Shown here: positions 17,296 to 26,446 of the stretch, piece after piece
How the letters are laid out: each line of letters begins with the position of its first letter
Position numbering within the stretch: position 1 is the stretch's first letter
Origin: G963666935 sp963666935
GTDB taxonomy: Bacteria; Bacillota; Clostridia; Christensenellales; CAG-138
Reading direction: 5' to 3'
Assembly: GCA_963666935.1 (NCBI GenBank)
Contig: OY762936.1
Span: 2,294,001-2,358,000, forward strand
Length of the DNA stretch: 64,000 nt
Translations under genes and position numbers: made by a program
The notes under the pieces: model-generated
Database searches by the model: none
Seen by the model: the letters and a program-made list of their open reading frames with translations, nothing else
What the model was told of the DNA's origin: nothing

Positions 17296-19641
17296 CTATA
17301 TTGCGCCCTGCAAGGCGCTCGCCTTTTCTTCTAAATGCTTGCGGATGCTGCCGATGCCCGCATACTTTTGGGCCTCGCCGCTTTGGCCGATCACCAGCGT
17401 GGGCGCCTGCCGGATGCCATAATGATTTGCAAGGGCAGGGCTTGCCTCCGCGTCCACGATCTCATACTTTACGCCAGCCTTTGTAAGCAGATCCTTTGCA
17501 ACCCTGCAGTTGGGGCAGCTTTGGGTGGTGAACAAAAGCGTATTTCCGCGCCGCTCTTCTTTGGCCTTGTATTCCAGTATATTATAGACCTTGCGCTCCT
17601 TGTACTCTTGGCTCTTGCCGTCGTTCCAGTTCTGCACAGGTCGGTAATAGCCGGTGATGCGGCTGTAAACCTCGGCGGGCTGGCCACACTTGGGGCAGTT
17701 GAAGTGTTCCCCTGCCAGATACCCATGTTCTGGGCATACCGAGTAGGTAGGAGAAAGGGTGTAATAGGGCAGCTTGTAGTGCTCGGAAATGGTTTTCACC
17801 AGTTTTGCCGCACTCTCCCAGGAGGGCAGCTTTTCTCCTAAGAAGGCATGGAATACCGTGCCCGAAGTGTACAGCGTCTGCAGCTCGTCCTGAATGTCCA
17901 ACGCCGCGAAAATGTCATCCGTAAAGCTCACCGGAAGGTTCGAACTGTTAGTATAGTAAGGCTTCCCTCCTGGCTCCGCTGCGGTGACGATATCCGGGAG
18001 CTGTTTTACGTCGTGCTTGGCGAGGCGATAAACCGTGGACTCCGCAGGCGTTGCCTCCAGGTTGTACAGATCGCCGTACTGCTCCTGATAGTCAGAGAGC
18101 CGCTCGCGCATATGGTTGAGCGCAGCCTTGGCAAACTGCTGGGTCTGTTCATGCGTCATATCCTTCTTAAGCCACTTGGCGTTGAGGCCTGCCTCGTTCA
18201 TGCCTACTATGCCAATGGTGGAAAAGTGGTTATCAAAAGAGCCCAGATACCGCAGGGTATAGGGGTAAAGCCCCTCGTTCATGAGCTTATTGATGATGAT
18301 GCGCTTCACCTTCAGGGATCGGGCGGCAATATCCATCATGTGATCCAAACGGCGATAAAAGTCCTTCTCGTTGTCTGCCAGATAGGCGATTCGGGGCATG
18401 TTGATGGTCACCACGCCGATGGAACCGGTGCTTTCGCCACTGCCAAAGAACCCTCCGCTCTTCTTGCGCAGCTCCCGAAGGTCCAGCCGAAGCCGGCAGC
18501 ACATGCTACGCACGTCGCTGGGCTCCATGTCGCTGTTGAGGTAGTTGGAGAAATACGGAGTTCCGTATTTGGCCGTCATTTCAAAAAGCAACTGGTTGTT
18601 TTCCGTGGGGGACCAGTCGAAGTCCTTGGTGATGGAATAGGTAGGGATGGGGTATTGGAACCCCCGGCCGTTGGCGTCCCCGTCAATCATGGTTTCGATG
18701 AAGGCCTTGTTCACCATATCCATCTCGTTCTTGCAGTCCTTGTATTTAAAGTCCAGCTCTTTGCCGCCCACCATGGCCGGAAGCTCCGCCAGGTCGGCGG
18801 GCACGGTCCAGTCCAGCGTAACGTTAGAGAAGGGAGCCTGGGTACCCCAGCGGCTGGGGGTATTGACGCCGTACACGAAGGATTCGATGCACTTCTTCAC
18901 CGCATCGTAGGATAGGTTATCCACCTTCACAAAGGGGGCCAAATAAGTATCAAAGGAGGAGAACGCCTGCGCGCCCGCCCACTCGTTTTGCATAATGCCT
19001 AAAAAGTTCACCATCTGATTGCACAAGGAAGCCAAATGTTTGGCCGGCTTGCTGTTGATCTTGCCCGCCACGCCGCCAAGGCCCTCCTGAATCAGCTGCT
19101 TAAGGGACCAGCCCGCGCAATAGCCCGTCAGCATAGACAGGTCGTGGATATGTATATCCGCGTTGCGGTGGGCATTGGCGATCTCTTCGTCATAGATCTC
19201 GGAAAGCCAGTAATTTGCGGTAATGGCGCCGCTGTTGCTTAAAATCAGCCCGCCCACGGAATATGTGACGGTGGAGTTTTCCTTCACCCGCCAGTCGTTG
19301 ACGTTCACGTAATTGTTGACGGTATCTTTATAGTCCAGGATGGTGGATTTCATGTTGCGCAGCTTTTCCCGCTGTTTGCGGTAAAGAATATAAGCCTTCG
19401 CCACATCCCCATAGCCCGCCTGAATCAGCACGGCCTCCACGCTGTCCTGCACATCCTCCACGGCAATAAGCCCGTCCTTGACCTTGGGCTCAAAATCCGA
19501 AGTGACCTTCAGCGCCAGAAAGTCGATGGTGCTGGGGTTAAACTGCTTATCCAACGCCTCAAAGGCCTTGGTAATGGCGTCGCTTATTTTGGTAATATCA
19601 AATTCCGCGATCTTATTGTCTCTCTTGACGACTCGATACAT
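17296..19641 (-). CDS. nrdD: Anaerobic (class III) ribonucleoside-triphosphate reductase with C-terminal thioredoxin-like domain
   Basis: 781 residues. Makes dNTPs without oxygen using a glycyl radical. An ATP-cone lies at residues 1-95. The catalytic barrel contains the thiyl-radical Cys region (GYCAGWSL) and MCCRLRLDL. A zinc site VCPEHGY...NCPKCG precedes the glycyl-radical loop RITGYYRPVQNWNDGK (near residue 660). Unusually, about 80 residues follow with a thioredoxin/glutaredoxin fold and a CPNC active site (LLFTTQSCPNCRVAK, near 709), which could be a built-in reductant relay. Transcribed downstream of nrdG but from its own promoter with two NrdR boxes. Confidence 0.97.
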   Translation of the reverse strand: MYRVVKRDNKIAEFDITKISDAITKAFEALDKQFNPSTIDFLALKVTSDFEPKVKDGLIAVEDVQDSVEAVLIQAGYGDVAKAYILYRKQREKLRNMKSTILDYKDTVNNYVNVNDWRVKENSTVTYSVGGLILSNSGAITANYWLSEIYDEEIANAHRNADIHIHDLSMLTGYCAGWSLKQLIQEGLGGVAGKINSKPAKHLASLCNQMVNFLGIMQNEWAGAQAFSSFDTYLAPFVKVDNLSYDAVKKCIESFVYGVNTPSRWGTQAPFSNVTLDWTVPADLAELPAMVGGKELDFKYKDCKNEMDMVNKAFIETMIDGDANGRGFQYPIPTYSITKDFDWSPTENNQLLFEMTAKYGTPYFSNYLNSDMEPSDVRSMCCRLRLDLRELRKKSGGFFGSGESTGSIGVVTINMPRIAYLADNEKDFYRRLDHMMDIAARSLKVKRIIINKLMNEGLYPYTLRYLGSFDNHFSTIGIVGMNEAGLNAKWLKKDMTHEQTQQFAKAALNHMRERLSDYQEQYGDLYNLEATPAESTVYRLAKHDVKQLPDIVTAAEPGGKPYYTNSSNLPVSFTDDIFAALDIQDELQTLYTSGTVFHAFLGEKLPSWESAAKLVKTISEHYKLPYYTLSPTYSVCPEHGYLAGEHFNCPKCGQPAEVYSRITGYYRPVQNWNDGKSQEYKERKVYNILEYKAKEERRGNTLLFTTQSCPNCRVAKDLLTKAGVKYEIVDAEASPALANHYGIRQAPTLVIGQSGEAQKYAGIGSIRKHLEEKASALQGAI

Positions 19642-19684
19642 CTCTCATTCCCCCGTCCTTGTTTGTCGTAAGCTGTCGTAATTT

Positions 19685-19713
19685 ATTATAACATCCGTTT
19701 TCTGTGAATGCAA
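19685..19713 (-). promoter_or_regulatory. Sigma-A promoter of nrdD
   Basis: -35 TTGCAT (19708-19713) and -10 TATAAT (19685-19690) with a 17-bp spacer on the minus strand, between nrdG and nrdD. Confidence 0.85.
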
Positions 19714-19719
19714 TACTTT

Positions 19720-19767
19720 CCACTATATCTTGTGCATTATTTTCCCGTTATATACAAAATATGCTTT
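19720..19767 (-). promoter_or_regulatory. Tandem NrdR boxes upstream of nrdD
   Basis: Box 1 at 19720-19735 (minus strand GCACAAGATATAGTGG) matches the palindromic NrdR consensus (ACACAATATATTGTGT) at 12 of 16 positions. Box 2 at 19752-19767 (AAAGCATATTTTGTAT) matches 11 of 16. The start-to-start distance is 32 bp, the three-turn spacing usual for NrdR. Box 1 ends just upstream of the -35; box 2 overlaps the nrdG stop codon. Confidence 0.78.
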
Positions 19768-20458
19768 AAACACCCCGCAGCTGCGCGTTTGGAATCTTTT
19801 CTTTTAAGATTCCCAGCAGCCCGGCCATTTCGGCTTGTGTATACCCGTGCAAATCCTTCCCAATGAGGTCACCGGTATTCACAAAGTTCTGTAAAAAATA
19901 CGCTTCCTGCCCCGCAAGCCAAGTTCCGATTTTGCGCATTTCTTCGGGGCCGTGGAATTCCCGGACTACGGTGGTCCTAAGTTCAAAGGGCACTTTGCCT
20001 TCCATTAGCAGCCGGGCGCTGGCGATCACCGGCCCTATATCCATGTTTAAGACGCCTGCGGTCTCGCCGTATCGGTCCGGGGCATTTTTGATGTCCATGG
20101 CCACATAGTCCGCCAGCCCTTCCTTCAGTATTTTTTCAAGTCTATCCGAATGTGTGCCGTTGGTATCCAGTTTCACCGCATAGCCCAATTCCTTCACCGC
20201 CCACATAAACCCTTCAAGGCCCGGCTGAAGCAACGGCTCTCCGCCCGTGATGCACACGCCCTCCAGCACGCCCCGCCGCTTTTTTAAAAGCGCCATTACC
20301 TCTTCCTCCGGGATGCCGGGGAGCGCAAAAGGCTCCAGCACCAGCGGTGCGTTGTGGCAGAATGGGCAGCGCAGGTCGCAGCCGGAGGTAAATACCGTAC
20401 AGGCCACCTTCCCGGGAAAATCCAGCAAAGTCAGTTTTTGCAGTCCCTGAATTTTCAT
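19766..20458 (-). CDS. nrdG: Anaerobic ribonucleotide reductase-activating protein (radical SAM)
   Basis: 230 residues. Radical-SAM activase that installs the glycyl radical on NrdD. The 4Fe-4S motif CDLRCPFC (CxxxCxxC) lies near residue 27, with the glycine-rich SAM motif ITGGEPLLQ near 70. It precedes nrdD on the same strand. AGGAG lies 8 bases before the ATG, immediately downstream of a perfect 12-bp hairpin that may limit read-through from the upstream genes. Confidence 0.95.
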   Translation of the reverse strand: MKIQGLQKLTLLDFPGKVACTVFTSGCDLRCPFCHNAPLVLEPFALPGIPEEEVMALLKKRRGVLEGVCITGGEPLLQPGLEGFMWAVKELGYAVKLDTNGTHSDRLEKILKEGLADYVAMDIKNAPDRYGETAGVLNMDIGPVIASARLLMEGKVPFELRTTVVREFHGPEEMRKIGTWLAGQEAYFLQNFVNTGDLIGKDLHGYTQAEMAGLLGILKEKIPNAQLRGV

Positions 20459-20475
20459 ATTTAACTCCTAAAACA

Positions 20476-20506
20476 ACGATGAATGCATGGGGGGTGCATT
20501 CATCGT
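20476..20506 (-). terminator. Perfect 12-bp hairpin just upstream of nrdG
   Basis: Arms ACGATGAATGCA and TGCATTCATCGT (20476-20487, 20495-20506) with a 7-base loop (C-rich on the minus strand), followed on the minus strand by TTGTTTT and then the nrdG ribosome site. It could terminate the export operon or act as an attenuator/insulator for nrdG. Confidence 0.65.
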
Positions 20507-20555
20507 ACCACAACATATTGGGTTCGGCAATAGCCTTATATACAATTTATTCCTT

Positions 20556-21011
20556 TTATTGGTTTTTCTCCAACGCCTCTTCCACAAACTGCGCCGCATC
20601 GGCCACAAATGCCGTGCAGGGCCGCCCCGAAGCGAGTTTCGGATTATTGGGCGCCTTGGCGCTGCTTTGCAGCAGGTAGGGGCATTGCGTGGAGCCGTGC
20701 CGGTGAGCAAATGCTTTGATCAGCTCCTGAATACGGGCGTAATGTTCTTTTTTTGCCTGAGGATCCTTGGGGTCGATATAGCCCTTTTGTAGGCCCATCA
20801 CCATAATGGCGCCGCTGAGCGCGCCGCAGACATTCTCGTGGGTGCCGCCGATGCCGCCGCCAAAGGAAGATGCTATCCTCAGTGCTTCCTTTTCGCTCAT
20901 GCCCGTCTCGTCGCAAAACGCCGCCAGCACCGCTTGGGCACAGTTGTACCCCGAGTTAAAAAGTTCCGCCGCCCGTTGTTCGTGTGTACTCATTTCATTT
21001 CTCCTATTCAT
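20556..21011 (-). CDS. C_GCAxxG_C_C family redox-cysteine protein
   Basis: 151 residues with the spaced cysteines that name the family: NCAQAVL (near 25), CGALSGA (near 62), CPYL (about 110) and RPCTAFV (near 131), plus a glycine-rich SSFGGGIGG. Family members are small proteins thought to bind a metal or to be redox active; the reaction is not established. The start at 21011 overlaps the stop of the ABC permease gene by 8 bases (coupled). A second ATG at 20993 sits only two bases after AGGAG and is less likely. Last gene of the MarR-controlled export run. Confidence 0.85.
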   Translation of the reverse strand: MNRRNEMSTHEQRAAELFNSGYNCAQAVLAAFCDETGMSEKEALRIASSFGGGIGGTHENVCGALSGAIMVMGLQKGYIDPKDPQAKKEHYARIQELIKAFAHRHGSTQCPYLLQSSAKAPNNPKLASGRPCTAFVADAAQFVEEALEKNQ

Positions 21012-22293
21012 ATCTTAGAGCCTCGATGGGACTCATTTTTGCCGCTTTGTTGGCCGGGTAGTAGCCAAAGAAAATGCCGATAGCCGACGAAAAGGTCATC
21101 GCAATCACAATACTTTTCAAGGATGCCTTCACCGGGAATCCCAGGGCATTGCTTCCCAACGCACCCGCCGTGATCCCCAGAATGATACCCACTGCACCAC
21201 CGATGAGGCATATGATCACCGCTTCGATGATAAACTGACTGCGGATGGCCGAATTGGTGGCCCCCAGCGCTTTGCATGTGCCGATCTCCCGTGTGCGCTC
21301 GGTAATGGATACCAGCATGATATTCATCACGCCGATACCACCCACCAGAAGCGAAATCCCTGCGATCACTGCTACGGCGATGTTCAACGTGCCCATCAGG
21401 GACGTAAACTGGGATACCATGGATTCCAGGCTGAACGCACTGACTTCGAAGTTTTGGTTGGTGCGGTAGTAGGCGTTCATAAACCGCTCCACCCGGCTGG
21501 CGAACTGCGTGGAATCCACTCCTGCCGCCGTAATGACGGTAAAACTCTGGTAACCGTCGGCGGAATGGAGCTGATCCCTAGCCGCGTTTAGGGGGATATA
21601 CAGGGATGTGAGGGTATCCTTCTCGGAGGCGGTTGATATCGCAAAGGCGCCCTGCTCATACTCATACACCCCGATGATGGTATAGGTGTAGTAGTTTCCG
21701 TTTATTGTCACCTCCACGGCAGAGCCTATGGCGCTGGTAGTGTCCCCCGCAAAAAGGTTATTCACCAGCTTGTCGGAAACCAGCGCCACCTTTTTGCCTT
21801 CCTTCATATCTTTGATGCTGAACATACGGCCCCCCAGGATGGTGGTATCGTTGGCCGCAAAATAATCAAAGTTCACACCCGTCACCGACACATTGGCGTA
21901 GAGCTTGCCGTCCTCCGCCTGGCCGTTGCCCACGCTTTCGGTGAGAGAAATTCCAATCATCTTATTGCTGTAAGTATCCTCAAGCGCATTGAGCATTTCG
22001 TCGGTAAAGTAATCCGCCTCTTCGGGCACCACTTTCCCAGTGGTTGAACCGAAGTTCATGCCGCTCTCCTCATCCTGATCCTCTTCGCTCTTTTGCTGCA
22101 GGCTGACCATCACGTTATTGGCGCCCATGGACTGCATCGAGTCTGTCACGGAAGCAGTTAAAGAGTCGCCCAGCGTCATGATGGTGATCACGGAGCCGAT
22201 GCCGATAATGATCCCCAGCATGGTCAAAAAGGCGCGCATCTTGTTGGCTTTCAGCGCGGCCAGCGCCAGCGCAAGGTTTTCCAGAAACATCAT
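21004..22293 (-). CDS. MacB/FtsX-type ABC transporter permease
   Basis: 429 residues: one N-terminal helix (after MRAFLTMLGIIIGIGSVITI), a large extracellular MacB-PCD domain (about residues 45-290), then three helices of the FtsX domain with GGIGVMNIMLVSITERTREIG and the C-terminal MSPIEALRYE. With the neighbouring ATPase and adaptor it forms a MacB-like mechanotransmission export system (peptide, antibiotic or lipid cargo unknown). Overlaps its ATPase gene by four bases. Confidence 0.93.
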   Translation of the reverse strand: MMFLENLALALAALKANKMRAFLTMLGIIIGIGSVITIMTLGDSLTASVTDSMQSMGANNVMVSLQQKSEEDQDEESGMNFGSTTGKVVPEEADYFTDEMLNALEDTYSNKMIGISLTESVGNGQAEDGKLYANVSVTGVNFDYFAANDTTILGGRMFSIKDMKEGKKVALVSDKLVNNLFAGDTTSAIGSAVEVTINGNYYTYTIIGVYEYEQGAFAISTASEKDTLTSLYIPLNAARDQLHSADGYQSFTVITAAGVDSTQFASRVERFMNAYYRTNQNFEVSAFSLESMVSQFTSLMGTLNIAVAVIAGISLLVGGIGVMNIMLVSITERTREIGTCKALGATNSAIRSQFIIEAVIICLIGGAVGIILGITAGALGSNALGFPVKASLKSIVIAMTFSSAIGIFFGYYPANKAAKMSPIEALRYE

Positions 22294-23003
22294 TGCCCGC
22301 TGCTCCCCCCTCGTTGCGTTATGATCTCCCCGTCTTTGAGGGTAACGATCCGCCCCGCCTCTTCCGCCAGTTCCTCCGAATGGGTGATGAGGAGCACGGT
22401 TTTGCCCTGCTCCCGGTTGAGTTTGTGGAACACGTCCATAATCAGCCGCCCCGTCTTAGAGTCCAGCGCCCCTGTGGGTTCGTCCGCCAGCAGAATCGCC
22501 GGGTCGTTTGCCATGGCCCGAGCGATGGCCACCCGCTGCTTCTGCCCACCGGAAAGTTCATCCGGGGTGTGATGCATGCGGTCGCTCATCTCCAAAAGCT
22601 CCAGCAGTTCTTTGGCCCGGGCGGTGCGTTTGGCCTTCCCGACCCCGGCGTAAAGCATGGGCATCTCCACGTTTTTCAGCGCATCCCTGCGGGGAATCAG
22701 GTTATAGGTCTGAAACACAAACCCCACCTTTTCGTTTCGAATGTGGGACAGTTCCCGGTCGTTCGCCTTCCCAACGTCGGTCCCGTCCAGTATGTAGTTG
22801 CCGCTGCTGGCACGATCCAGCGCGCCGATGATGTTCATCAGCGTGCTCTTTCCGCTGCCGGAGGCGCCCACCACCGCCACAAATTCCCCTTCAAAGATCT
22901 GAAGCGTAATTTGGGAAAGGGCTGCGAATTCGTTATTCGTACCCTCAAAGTAGCATTTGGTGATCCCGTCCAGCTCAATTATTTGTTTGCGCACGCTGCT
23001 CAT
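22290..23003 (-). CDS. ABC transporter ATP-binding protein (MacB/LolD type)
   Basis: 237 residues. Walker A GASGSGKST (about residues 40-48), Q-loop VFQTYNLIPR, signature LSGGQKQRVAIARA, Walker B ILLADEPTGALD and H-loop ITHSEE. This is the cytoplasmic ATPase for the adjacent FtsX-type permease. Its start lies within the 3' end of the adaptor gene (29-base overlap) and its stop overlaps the permease start, so adaptor, ATPase and permease are tightly coupled. Confidence 0.95.
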   Translation of the reverse strand: MSSVRKQIIELDGITKCYFEGTNNEFAALSQITLQIFEGEFVAVVGASGSGKSTLMNIIGALDRASSGNYILDGTDVGKANDRELSHIRNEKVGFVFQTYNLIPRRDALKNVEMPMLYAGVGKAKRTARAKELLELLEMSDRMHHTPDELSGGQKQRVAIARAMANDPAILLADEPTGALDSKTGRLIMDVFHKLNREQGKTVLLITHSEELAEEAGRIVTLKDGEIITQRGGSSGQ

Positions 23004-24528
23004 CCCGCATCTCCTGCATCATAGTAACGATGTCCGTCACGTTGTCCGAAGGCATCTGCACTTCCTCGCCTTCCTTAACGTCGCCGATGATTTCCACATA
23101 GTAGTCGCCCTCTGCGCCGATGGTTACGGGCACGGTGCGCCGGGTGGGGATGCCCTGCTCGTCTCTTTCGCTGATATAGACCACATCGTTTCCGTTTTCA
23201 TCGGTCTGTACCGTGTCATAGGGCACGGTGAGCACGCCCTTGGTCTCGCTGACAATGATGTTCAGCTTAGCGGTCATGCCCAGCCGCAGCCTGTCGGCAT
23301 TGGAGGTGATGGCAATCTTGACCTCATAGGTCACGCCGGTGCCTGCGCCCGCGGTGGGCGTCGGAGATACGAAAATCACCTCGCCCTTGAGTTCATCGTC
23401 CCGGGTGGCGTCGGTTTTGAACACCGCTTTCATGCCCACCTGAACATCCGCAATGTCGTATTCGTCGATCTGCGCCGATACAATCAGCGCGCCGGTATCC
23501 TGAATGGTCACCACAGCCCCGCCGGCATACTGATCCCCCGCCTTCACATTCACGGCAGTGACGGTGCCCTTGATGGGTGCTGCTAGTACGCCCTTTTCGA
23601 TCTGTTCATTGTAGGTCTCGATGGTGCTCTCCTGGGTCTGGGTATTGACGCCTGTGGTAAGTTCGGAACCTTTCACCGCGTTTTTGGATCCCGACACGGC
23701 GCTTTGCTGCATGCTCAGGGTATAATTGTAGCTGCTCAGCGCCGCCTCATAGGCCCGCTGGGCCGCTCTTGCCGCCGCGTCCTTAGCATCCACGAGCGTA
23801 GCCTGCACCTGGTAGGCGTTTTCCGCCGTAGCATAGCTCGATGCAGCCGTATTGTAGGCCGTCGTAAGATCCGTCACCGTAGCCGCCCAGTCTGTGGGCG
23901 TTTCCGCGGCCTGCTGGCTCGCAATCGCCTCGTTCATGGCCGCCTCGGCGCTGTCCATGGCCGTTTGTGCCGTAGATTTGGCAGAACTCAGATCATCCAA
24001 ATTGTCCTGTGCCGAAGCCGCCGCGGAATTGGCCTGGGTCAGGCTGTCCCAAGCGGCCACCAAATTGCGGGAAGCATTCTCCATCTGATAATTCATGGTG
24101 GTCTTGGCGTCGTTGAGGTTCCGCCGGGCATTTTCTACCGAAATGTCGTTCTGACCTTCCGCGGCATTCAGGCTCTTCTCGGCATCCTGCAGTTTTTCCT
24201 CGTAATCGGATACGTCAAATGTGCAAAGCGTATCGCCCGCGGCCACGGTGTTCCCCACCTCCACGTTTACGGAGGCCACCTCCACGCCGGTGAGGGTGCT
24301 GGTCACAATTTTTGTGCTGTCGCTTTGGATCTTGCCCGTAGCCGTAACGGATGTGGTAATATCCCGCACTGCCACCACGGCCGTTTCAGCCCCGGCCTGG
24401 CTGAGCAAGTCCAAGGCCTCCTTGCTCTTGGCCCGAACGTAGAGTACACCCATAACGATGACGATTACAATCGCCAAAAAGATAATGAGTTTTCTGTGTT
24501 TTTTCATCCATGCCCCAATTTTCTTCAT
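22975..24528 (-). CDS. Membrane-fusion/adaptor protein of a MacAB-like exporter
   Basis: Start at the ATG at 24528 (517 residues), nine bases after AGGAGG; an ATG at 24537 abuts that site directly. N-terminal membrane anchor, a biotinyl-lipoyl half-domain (VNVEVGNTVAAGDTLCTFD), an unusually long alanine/serine-rich coiled coil (about residues 110-280), the second lipoyl half (GVLAAPIKGTVTAVNVKAGD), a beta-barrel domain and a membrane-proximal domain. Family: HlyD/RND-type adaptors used with MacB ABC transporters; in a Gram-positive it spans the wall side. Five bases downstream of the exporter gene. Confidence 0.92.
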   Translation of the reverse strand: MKKIGAWMKKHRKLIIFLAIVIVIVMGVLYVRAKSKEALDLLSQAGAETAVVAVRDITTSVTATGKIQSDSTKIVTSTLTGVEVASVNVEVGNTVAAGDTLCTFDVSDYEEKLQDAEKSLNAAEGQNDISVENARRNLNDAKTTMNYQMENASRNLVAAWDSLTQANSAAASAQDNLDDLSSAKSTAQTAMDSAEAAMNEAIASQQAAETPTDWAATVTDLTTAYNTAASSYATAENAYQVQATLVDAKDAAARAAQRAYEAALSSYNYTLSMQQSAVSGSKNAVKGSELTTGVNTQTQESTIETYNEQIEKGVLAAPIKGTVTAVNVKAGDQYAGGAVVTIQDTGALIVSAQIDEYDIADVQVGMKAVFKTDATRDDELKGEVIFVSPTPTAGAGTGVTYEVKIAITSNADRLRLGMTAKLNIIVSETKGVLTVPYDTVQTDENGNDVVYISERDEQGIPTRRTVPVTIGAEGDYYVEIIGDVKEGEEVQMPSDNVTDIVTMMQEMRDEQRAQTNN

Positions 24529-24541
24529 CCTGCGCATCCTC

Positions 24542-26446
24542 CTATGCTAATGCTCCCGTATAGAGCTGATAGTATCTTCCCTCCGTCGCCATCAGGTCCT
24601 CATGGTCGCCCCGCTCCACGACTTTCCCCTGCTCCAGTACCAAAATGGCGTTGGCGTTTTGAACCGTGGACAGCCTGTGTGCGATCACAAACACCGTGCG
24701 CCCATGCATGAGCTTATCCATGCCGTTCTGCACAATGGCCTCCGTGCGGGTGTCGATGGAACTGGTGGCTTCGTCCAATATCATCACCGGGGGATCCGCC
24801 ACCGCCGCCCGGGCAATGGATAAAAGCTGCCGCTGCCCTTGGGAAAGGCCGCTGCCGTCCCCTTGGAGCACCGTGTCATATCCCTCCGGCAGCCGGGTGA
24901 TGAAGTCGTGGGCATTGGCCAGTTTGGCCGCCTCCTCCACCTCCTCATCCGTGGCATCCAGCTTGCCATAGCGGATGTTCTCCCGCACCGTGCCGGTGAA
25001 AAGGTTCACGTCCTGAAGCACCATCCCCAGTGACTGCCGCAGGTCGTCCTTGCGGATCTGCTTCACGTCGATGCCGTCGTAGGTGATATCTCCGCTGGAA
25101 ATATCATAAAACCGATTGATCAGGTTTGTGATGGTGGTCTTGCCCGCACCGGTGGCGCCTACAAAGGCAATCTTTTGCCCCGGCTTGGCGTAGAGGGAAA
25201 CATCATGGAGCACCTGCTTCCCTTCCGCATAGCCGAAGTCCACATCAAAAAAGCGCACATCGCCCTTGAGTTCCACATAGCGGTAGCCGCCATTTTGGGG
25301 GCACTTCCAGGCCCAAATTCCCGTGCGTTCCCGGGTCTCTTCCAGTTCGCCCGAAGAATCCCGCCGAACGTATACCAGCGAAACTTCTCCCCCGTCCTGT
25401 TCCGGCTGTTCGTCCATGAGTTCAAAGATGCGCTCCGCGCCCGCCAGCGCCATCACGATGGAGTTAAGCTGCTGGGACACCTGGCTGATGGGCATATTGA
25501 AGCTCCTGCTCAGCTGCAGAAAGGAAATAATAGTGCCCAGCGTCAGACCGCCCACGCCGGAAAGGGCAAGTACGCCGCCCACGACGGCCACCAGTACATA
25601 TTGTATATACCCCATATTTCCCATAACGGGCATGAGAATATTCGCAAACTTGTTGGCCTGCGCCACATTTTCGCGCAGTTCTTCATTCTTACCGTCGAAC
25701 TCCTGCTCGGCCGCCTCCTCATGGCAGAACACCTTGACCACCTTTTGGCCGTGGATCATCTCTTCAATAAAGCCGTTTAGGCCCCCCAAAGATTTTTGCT
25801 GTTTTGCAAAGTAGGAAGAACTCTTTCCCGCCAGCTTGCCGACAACCTTGAGCATGCCAAGCACACAAACCCCGATGAGCAGCGTCAGCCAGCCGCTCAA
25901 TATCAGCATGGCGCAAATTACCGCAATTATGGTAACGGCAGAGCTGATAAGCTGCGGGATGCTCTGGGAAATCATCTGCCGGAGCGTATCCGCGTCGTTG
26001 GTGTAATGGCTCATCACGTCTCCGTGAGTATGGGTGTCGAAGTAGCGAATGGGAAGCGATTGCATCTTGCCGAACATCTCGTCCCTTATGGTCTTTAGCA
26101 CCCCCTGGGAGACAGTCACCATGAGGCGTGCATAAATAAATGTGGCAGCAATCCCCGCAATGTACAAGGTCCCCATCATCGCCAGCGCTTTCAGCAGTGC
26201 CGTAAAAACCGGGGCCGCCTGCAGTAGCATAGGCGTAATGTAGTCGTCAATCAGGGTGCGCAAAAATAGAGAACTTGCCACACTCGCCACCGCGCTGGTA
26301 AGAATGCAAAGAATCACCAGCGCGAACCGGCCTTTGTATTTTAGGATATAGCGTAAGAGGCGCTTGATGGTCTTGCCGTTGATTTTTCTCATCTTCCGCG
26401 CGCCATCCTTGTTCATGAGGCGTCCCGGCGTCATCCTACTCATCAA
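24542..26446 (-). CDS. ABC exporter half-transporter, catalytic subunit
   Basis: 634 residues: six-helix exporter domain (about 30-340), then an ATPase domain with Walker A GATGAGKTT, signature LSQGQRQLLSIARAA, Walker B VMILDEATSSID (with catalytic Glu) and H-loop IAHRLSTV. An insertion of about 45 residues before the core (LVYVRRDSSGELEE...) is atypical. It pairs with the 26436-28169 protein as a heterodimer of the TM287/288 or MdlAB type. Several Met codons lie near the start; 26446 overlaps the partner gene by 11 bases. The cargo is probably a drug or toxic compound, given the MarR regulator. Confidence 0.93.
   Translation of the reverse strand: MMSRMTPGRLMNKDGARKMRKINGKTIKRLLRYILKYKGRFALVILCILTSAVASVASSLFLRTLIDDYITPMLLQAAPVFTALLKALAMMGTLYIAGIAATFIYARLMVTVSQGVLKTIRDEMFGKMQSLPIRYFDTHTHGDVMSHYTNDADTLRQMISQSIPQLISSAVTIIAVICAMLILSGWLTLLIGVCVLGMLKVVGKLAGKSSSYFAKQQKSLGGLNGFIEEMIHGQKVVKVFCHEEAAEQEFDGKNEELRENVAQANKFANILMPVMGNMGYIQYVLVAVVGGVLALSGVGGLTLGTIISFLQLSRSFNMPISQVSQQLNSIVMALAGAERIFELMDEQPEQDGGEVSLVYVRRDSSGELEETRERTGIWAWKCPQNGGYRYVELKGDVRFFDVDFGYAEGKQVLHDVSLYAKPGQKIAFVGATGAGKTTITNLINRFYDISSGDITYDGIDVKQIRKDDLRQSLGMVLQDVNLFTGTVRENIRYGKLDATDEEVEEAAKLANAHDFITRLPEGYDTVLQGDGSGLSQGQRQLLSIARAAVADPPVMILDEATSSIDTRTEAIVQNGMDKLMHGRTVFVIAHRLSTVQNANAILVLEQGKVVERGDHEDLMATEGRYYQLYTGALA

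Noticed and set aside
17848..18915. 355-codon plus-strand ORF inside nrdD
   Set aside because: Antisense of a fully conserved NrdD coding region.
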